17,892 nucleotides of DNA from an uncultured Flavobacterium sp. (GTDB taxonomy: Bacteria > Bacteroidota > Bacteroidia > Flavobacteriales > Flavobacteriaceae), in assembly GCA_946886675.1 (NCBI GenBank), contig CAMPIZ010000003.1, forward strand, positions 1 through 17,892, given 5' to 3'. Positions 14,756 through 17,892 of the stretch are shown in pieces. Both the position numbers and the translations under genes were made by a program. A model generated the notes under the pieces. It had not been told where the DNA came from. It made no database searches and worked only from the letters and a program-made list of their open reading frames with translations. How positions within the stretch are numbered: the stretch's first letter is position 1; each line of letters starts with the position of its first letter.

Positions 14756-17700
14756 TTAAAAGTTTGCTTTAATACTAAAGCCCATGCTTCTTGTAGAAGG
14801 GTTAGCGCTAAATTCACCAAACTGACTCTGAAGGTCAGTACCAAAAGTTGAAACTTCCGGATCTATATACTGATTGTCTTCAGGTGTCCATAAGAATAGG
14901 TTCCTACCTATTAATGATACAGAAAGTCCGCTCACAAACGTGCCGTCAAGCATTTTGGAAGGAAGTCTGTATGAAAGAACCACTTCCCTCAGTTTTACAA
15001 ACGACTTATCAATAACAGTAAATCTGTTTAAAGCATCTGCCCTGTAATAATCGTCCATATGCTCTACATCAATTGGTGTAGTGTTTGGAGTATATACGGT
15101 ATTACCTTGTCCGTCAGTTGACTGTACTACAGATCCCGGAACTATGAAAGGCTGCCTGTCATTATAAGTAGTCGTAATGGAGTTACCTGTAAACCTGGTA
15201 ATGTCAGCAGTACGTGAGTACATTAAACCTCCCTGGCGAATATCGAAAGTAAAATCTAATGAAATGCCTTTCCATGCAAACCTGTTGCTGATACCCATTG
15301 TATAGTCATACTGTGTATCTCCATATACTTGTTTATTAGGATCAAAAACCGGTACACCATTCACATCTACTACAGTATTGCCATTAGGATCGGTCAAAGG
15401 TACATATCCTTTAATAAGACCAACAGGCTGGCCAGGCAGGGCTATGTACTCTACAGTACTTAATCCTCCAAGATTTAACTGATCTATTCGTGGGTCAAGC
15501 TCTTTTAATTTTGTTTCGTTTGATGCGAAGTTAACAGTTGTACTCCATTCAAAACCGTCAGTCTGGCTTCTTACAAAATTTAAAGTAAGTAAAGCTTCGA
15601 TACCTTTATTGGAAATAGTACCAATATTAGCTGTCTGGCTTGTATAGCCGCTACTTGGCGCTAGTGGTAGCTGTGAAATTTGGTTTTCAACTACACCATC
15701 ATAATAAGTGAAATCTATTGACGCAAAATTATCAAAGAAAGAGGCTTCTATACCTACTTCAAACTCTTTTCGTACTTCAGGCTTTAAATTAAGATTTTGT
15801 GCCCTGTTGCCTATGCCATAAGCATTAATACCATTGATAGGGTAGTTTAGGTTCCCAAATCCCTGGTTGTCTGTTGAAGTTAGAGCAAATTCACTAAATA
15901 TTTGGTAAGGTACAAAACCTACTCCGTTTTCACCATAACCAGCTCTTAATTTACCATAATTAACTACGTCTTTTATACCCGGGAACGTATTAGTAAATAT
16001 CCAGCTACTGTTAACCCCCCAGTAAAAAAATGATCTGTTTTCTTTTGGCAGGGTTGAATTCCAGTCGTTACGAACATTTCCTGTCAGGTATAATTCATCA
16101 TTATAAGAAAGTGTTGATGTGTTATATAGTCCATATACTTGTTGCATTGACCTTCCTGAGCTTACTGTGGCTACATCCGATGAGTTACTAAAGGCATAGA
16201 AATCCGGAATATCCTGGCTGTTAACTATCCCACTTATAAAGTCTGTAGTTATTGTATTAGAGTTAAAACCAAATGTAGAAGCCAGGGCGAATTTTTCACT
16301 TAAATCTAAATCCAGGTTATACATTACATCATGGTTAAGCTGTTTAATTGTTGAGGCTGTTTCGCTATAACTACCAGGTGTTTCGGTAGATGTGCCATCG
16401 TTAGGGCTTCCCGGAGCGGCATCCACTCTCGCAGTCCAAACTCTTGCAAGATCCGAAGCTGTGTCCAATCCAAAACGATATATAACATTTGACCATGAAT
16501 TTAAGTCATAATTCAGCTCAACAGAACCATATACGCGTTCTTTGTTATAATCCGTACCGTTCTTGTTAAGGGTAAAGTATGGATTTGTAACGCCGTAAGG
16601 CGTGTAATAGTTAGATACATTATGAAATGGATTTTCAAAATCCCTGAACTCAGTTATTGGAATATCCGTAGGTATCTGTAATAGGTTATTGTATACAGTT
16701 AATCCCTGTCCTGTTTGTACAGAACTTCCGTTTGTATTAACATAGTTAAGACTTCCGCTTATGCCTAGCTTGCCAATTTTAGAGCTTCCTGAAAGGCCTA
16801 ATGTATTTCTTTCAAAAGCATCTGCATTTGTAGGATAGATACCATCCATTTGTGCATTTGCAAATGATAATCTTGCTGTGGTTTCTCCTTGTCCGCCTGA
16901 AACAGATAGTGTATTAAGTGTTGAAGTTCCTGTGTCAAAAAAGTTTTCCAACTGATCTTCCTGGAACGAATAAGGCTTTAAAAGCTGGCTGTTGTCTACA
17001 ACATTACCCCATACGCGTGGCTGCCCGTCAAAGCGTGGACCCCATGAGCCGTTTTCATTAAGGTAATGCACACCATCCCATCCCTGGCCAAACGTAGATT
17101 GGTATTTAGGGGTTCTAAGGACATTAGAGTAAAATGTAGTTGTAGAGAAATCAACCTTCATTTTACCAGCCTTACCTTTTTTAGTTGTAATCATGATGGC
17201 ACCATTTGCAGCTCTCGATCCATACAGTGCCGTTGCTGATGCCCCCTTAAGTACTGTAATACTCTCAATATCATCCGGGTTAATATCTCCGGAAGCACGA
17301 CCAAAATCGTATCCGCCGTCAAGATTATCCGAATAACTGGTATTGTTATTAATAGGTACACCGTCCACTACATATAAAGGCTGGTTTCCTTGCCCCAGTG
17401 AGCTAAAACCCCTTATAATAACACCGGAAGATGCTCCGGGATCAGTTGAAGCGTTTGATATAACAACACCTGCCACCTTACCTTTTATAGCATCCTGTAT
17501 ATTATTTTGGGATGATTGTGTAAGAGCTTCGGATTCAATTGTTGTTGTTGCTGCACCAATGGAAGCTTTTTCCCTTTTAATACCAACAGCAGTAATTACC
17601 AGAGTTTCCAGCTCTGTTGCATCATCAGCCAGGGTTACATTGACCGTAGTTGAGGAAGCTGTAATTTCCTGTGTTTTCATACCGATGTAGCTAAACTGAA

Positions 17701-17892
17701 GTACCTGGCTAGGGGAAGCCTGTATTTCATATTTACCGTCCATGTCGGTTTGTACTCCTGTAGTAGTACCTTTAATGAGAACGTTTACTCCCGGAAGAGG
17801 AAACCCTGTCTGATCGACAACAGTACCTGATACTGTCCTCTCCTGCGCAAATGAGATCTGCATTATTAACGCAAAAAAGAGCGTTAATAATC
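14756..17892 (-). CDS. SusC/RagA family TonB-linked outer membrane transporter (5' end outside window)
   Basis: TonB-dependent channel that imports the substrate captured by SusD. An in-frame ATG at 17863 gives 1035 residues, but the frame stays open upstream to the window edge (LLTLFFALI directly before MQISFAQ). The real start therefore lies outside, and what is visible is the end of the signal peptide. Using 17863 as residue 1, a carboxypeptidase-D-regulatory-like domain spans about 9-80 (GTVVDQTGFPLPGVNV, DMDGKYEI). A TonB-box-like ELETLVITAVG lies at about 84-94. A plug follows, with KREKASIG, DAIKGKVAGVVISN, GVIIRGFSSLGQGNQPLYVVDGVP and AALYGSRAANGAIMITTKKG types of signature. The barrel runs to a terminal aromatic Phe (IKANF), as expected for outer-membrane insertion. 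It is the first visible gene of the four-gene uptake operon. Confidence 0.95.
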   Translation of the reverse strand, partial: LLTLFFALIMQISFAQERTVSGTVVDQTGFPLPGVNVLIKGTTTGVQTDMDGKYEIQASPSQVLQFSYIGMKTQEITASSTTVNVTLADDATELETLVITAVGIKREKASIGAATTTIESEALTQSSQNNIQDAIKGKVAGVVISNASTDPGASSGVIIRGFSSLGQGNQPLYVVDGVPINNNTSYSDNLDGGYDFGRASGDINPDDIESITVLKGASATALYGSRAANGAIMITTKKGKAGKMKVDFSTTTFYSNVLRTPKYQSTFGQGWDGVHYLNENGSWGPRFDGQPRVWGNVVDNSQLLKPYSFQEDQLENFFDTGTSTLNTLSVSGGQGETTARLSFANAQMDGIYPTNADAFERNTLGLSGSSKIGKLGISGSLNYVNTNGSSVQTGQGLTVYNNLLQIPTDIPITEFRDFENPFHNVSNYYTPYGVTNPYFTLNKNGTDYNKERVYGSVELNYDLNSWSNVIYRFGLDTASDLARVWTARVDAAPGSPNDGTSTETPGSYSETASTIKQLNHDVMYNLDLDLSEKFALASTFGFNSNTITTDFISGIVNSQDIPDFYAFSNSSDVATVSSGRSMQQVYGLYNTSTLSYNDELYLTGNVRNDWNSTLPKENRSFFYWGVNSSWIFTNTFPGIKDVVNYGKLRAGYGENGVGFVPYQIFSEFALTSTDNQGFGNLNYPINGINAYGIGNRAQNLNLKPEVRKEFEVGIEASFFDNFASIDFTYYDGVVENQISQLPLAPSSGYTSQTANIGTISNKGIEALLTLNFVRSQTDGFEWSTTVNFASNETKLKELDPRIDQLNLGGLSTVEYIALPGQPVGLIKGYVPLTDPNGNTVVDVNGVPVFDPNKQVYGDTQYDYTMGISNRFAWKGISLDFTFDIRQGGLMYSRTADITRFTGNSITTTYNDRQPFIVPGSVVQSTDGQGNTVYTPNTTPIDVEHMDDYYRADALNRFTVIDKSFVKLREVVLSYRLPSKMLDGTFVSGLSVSLIGRNLFLWTPEDNQYIDPEVSTFGTDLQSQFGEFSANPSTRSMGFSIKANF
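17862..17891. repeat. perfect inverted repeat in the signal-peptide region of the SusC gene
   Basis: ATTATTAACGC (17862-17872) and GCGTTAATAAT (17881-17891) are exact reverse complements separated by AAAAAAGA. The 11-bp arms lie inside the coding sequence of the signal peptide, close to the presumed start codon beyond the window edge. Confidence 0.8.

Noticed and set aside
1..17892. CRISPR arrays, tRNA or rRNA genes, insertion sequences, prophage or integrase genes, attachment sites
   Set aside because: Reading both strands showed no regularly spaced repeats, no cloverleaf-like or rRNA-like sequence, no transposase or recombinase motifs, and no terminal inverted repeats bounding a segment.

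Overview
The window looks like a chromosomal segment of a Bacteroidota species, most likely a member of the Flavobacteriaceae (Flavobacterium-like). The signs are moderately AT-rich DNA, a SusC/SusD outer-membrane uptake cassette, lipoproteins with acidic residues directly after the lipidated cysteine, an S46 dipeptidyl-peptidase, signal peptides ending in 'AQ', and several TAnnTTTG-type promoter boxes in place of clear E. coli-like -35/-10 pairs. No tRNA, rRNA, CRISPR array, insertion sequence or phage gene is visible. Genes are densely packed and no gene-free stretch exceeds 300 bases.

Left part (1-5025): a secreted S46 dipeptidyl-peptidase of the DPP7 type closes with a strong hairpin terminator. 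It is followed by a Mur-ligase-family peptidoglycan recycling gene (mpl-like), which ends at a bidirectional terminator. On the opposite strand, converging on that terminator, lies a DUF1287 gene that is broken by a one-base frameshift at a run of five T. A RadC-family JAB-domain gene diverges from it.

Middle (5070-8985): five closely spaced plus-strand genes look like one operon. They are a LolD-type ABC ATPase, an FtsX/MacB-type permease whose extracytoplasmic domain carries a tract of about 23 histidines in 65 residues, a small exported CxxC protein that resembles DUF3299 proteins, a YjjG-type HAD nucleotidase, and a secreted protein of unknown function. The first three form a plausible unit handling a transition metal, probably zinc, at the cell envelope. 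This is the most interesting biology in the window. The operon runs tail-to-tail into rarA (minus strand) with 3 bases between them. A rhomboid protease gene diverges from rarA and converges on rlmB.

Right part (11175-17892, minus strand): a SusC-like TonB-dependent transporter (its 5' end lies outside the window), a SusD-like surface lipoprotein, a DUF5011-type lipoprotein and a small lipid-binding-family lipoprotein form a four-gene nutrient-uptake operon. It ends at a hairpin terminator. Immediately after that, a TACCTTTG box four bases before the ATG of rlmB suggests rlmB has its own promoter and a leaderless or nearly leaderless transcript. No glycan-degrading enzyme or regulator accompanies the cassette here, so its substrate cannot be read from the window.
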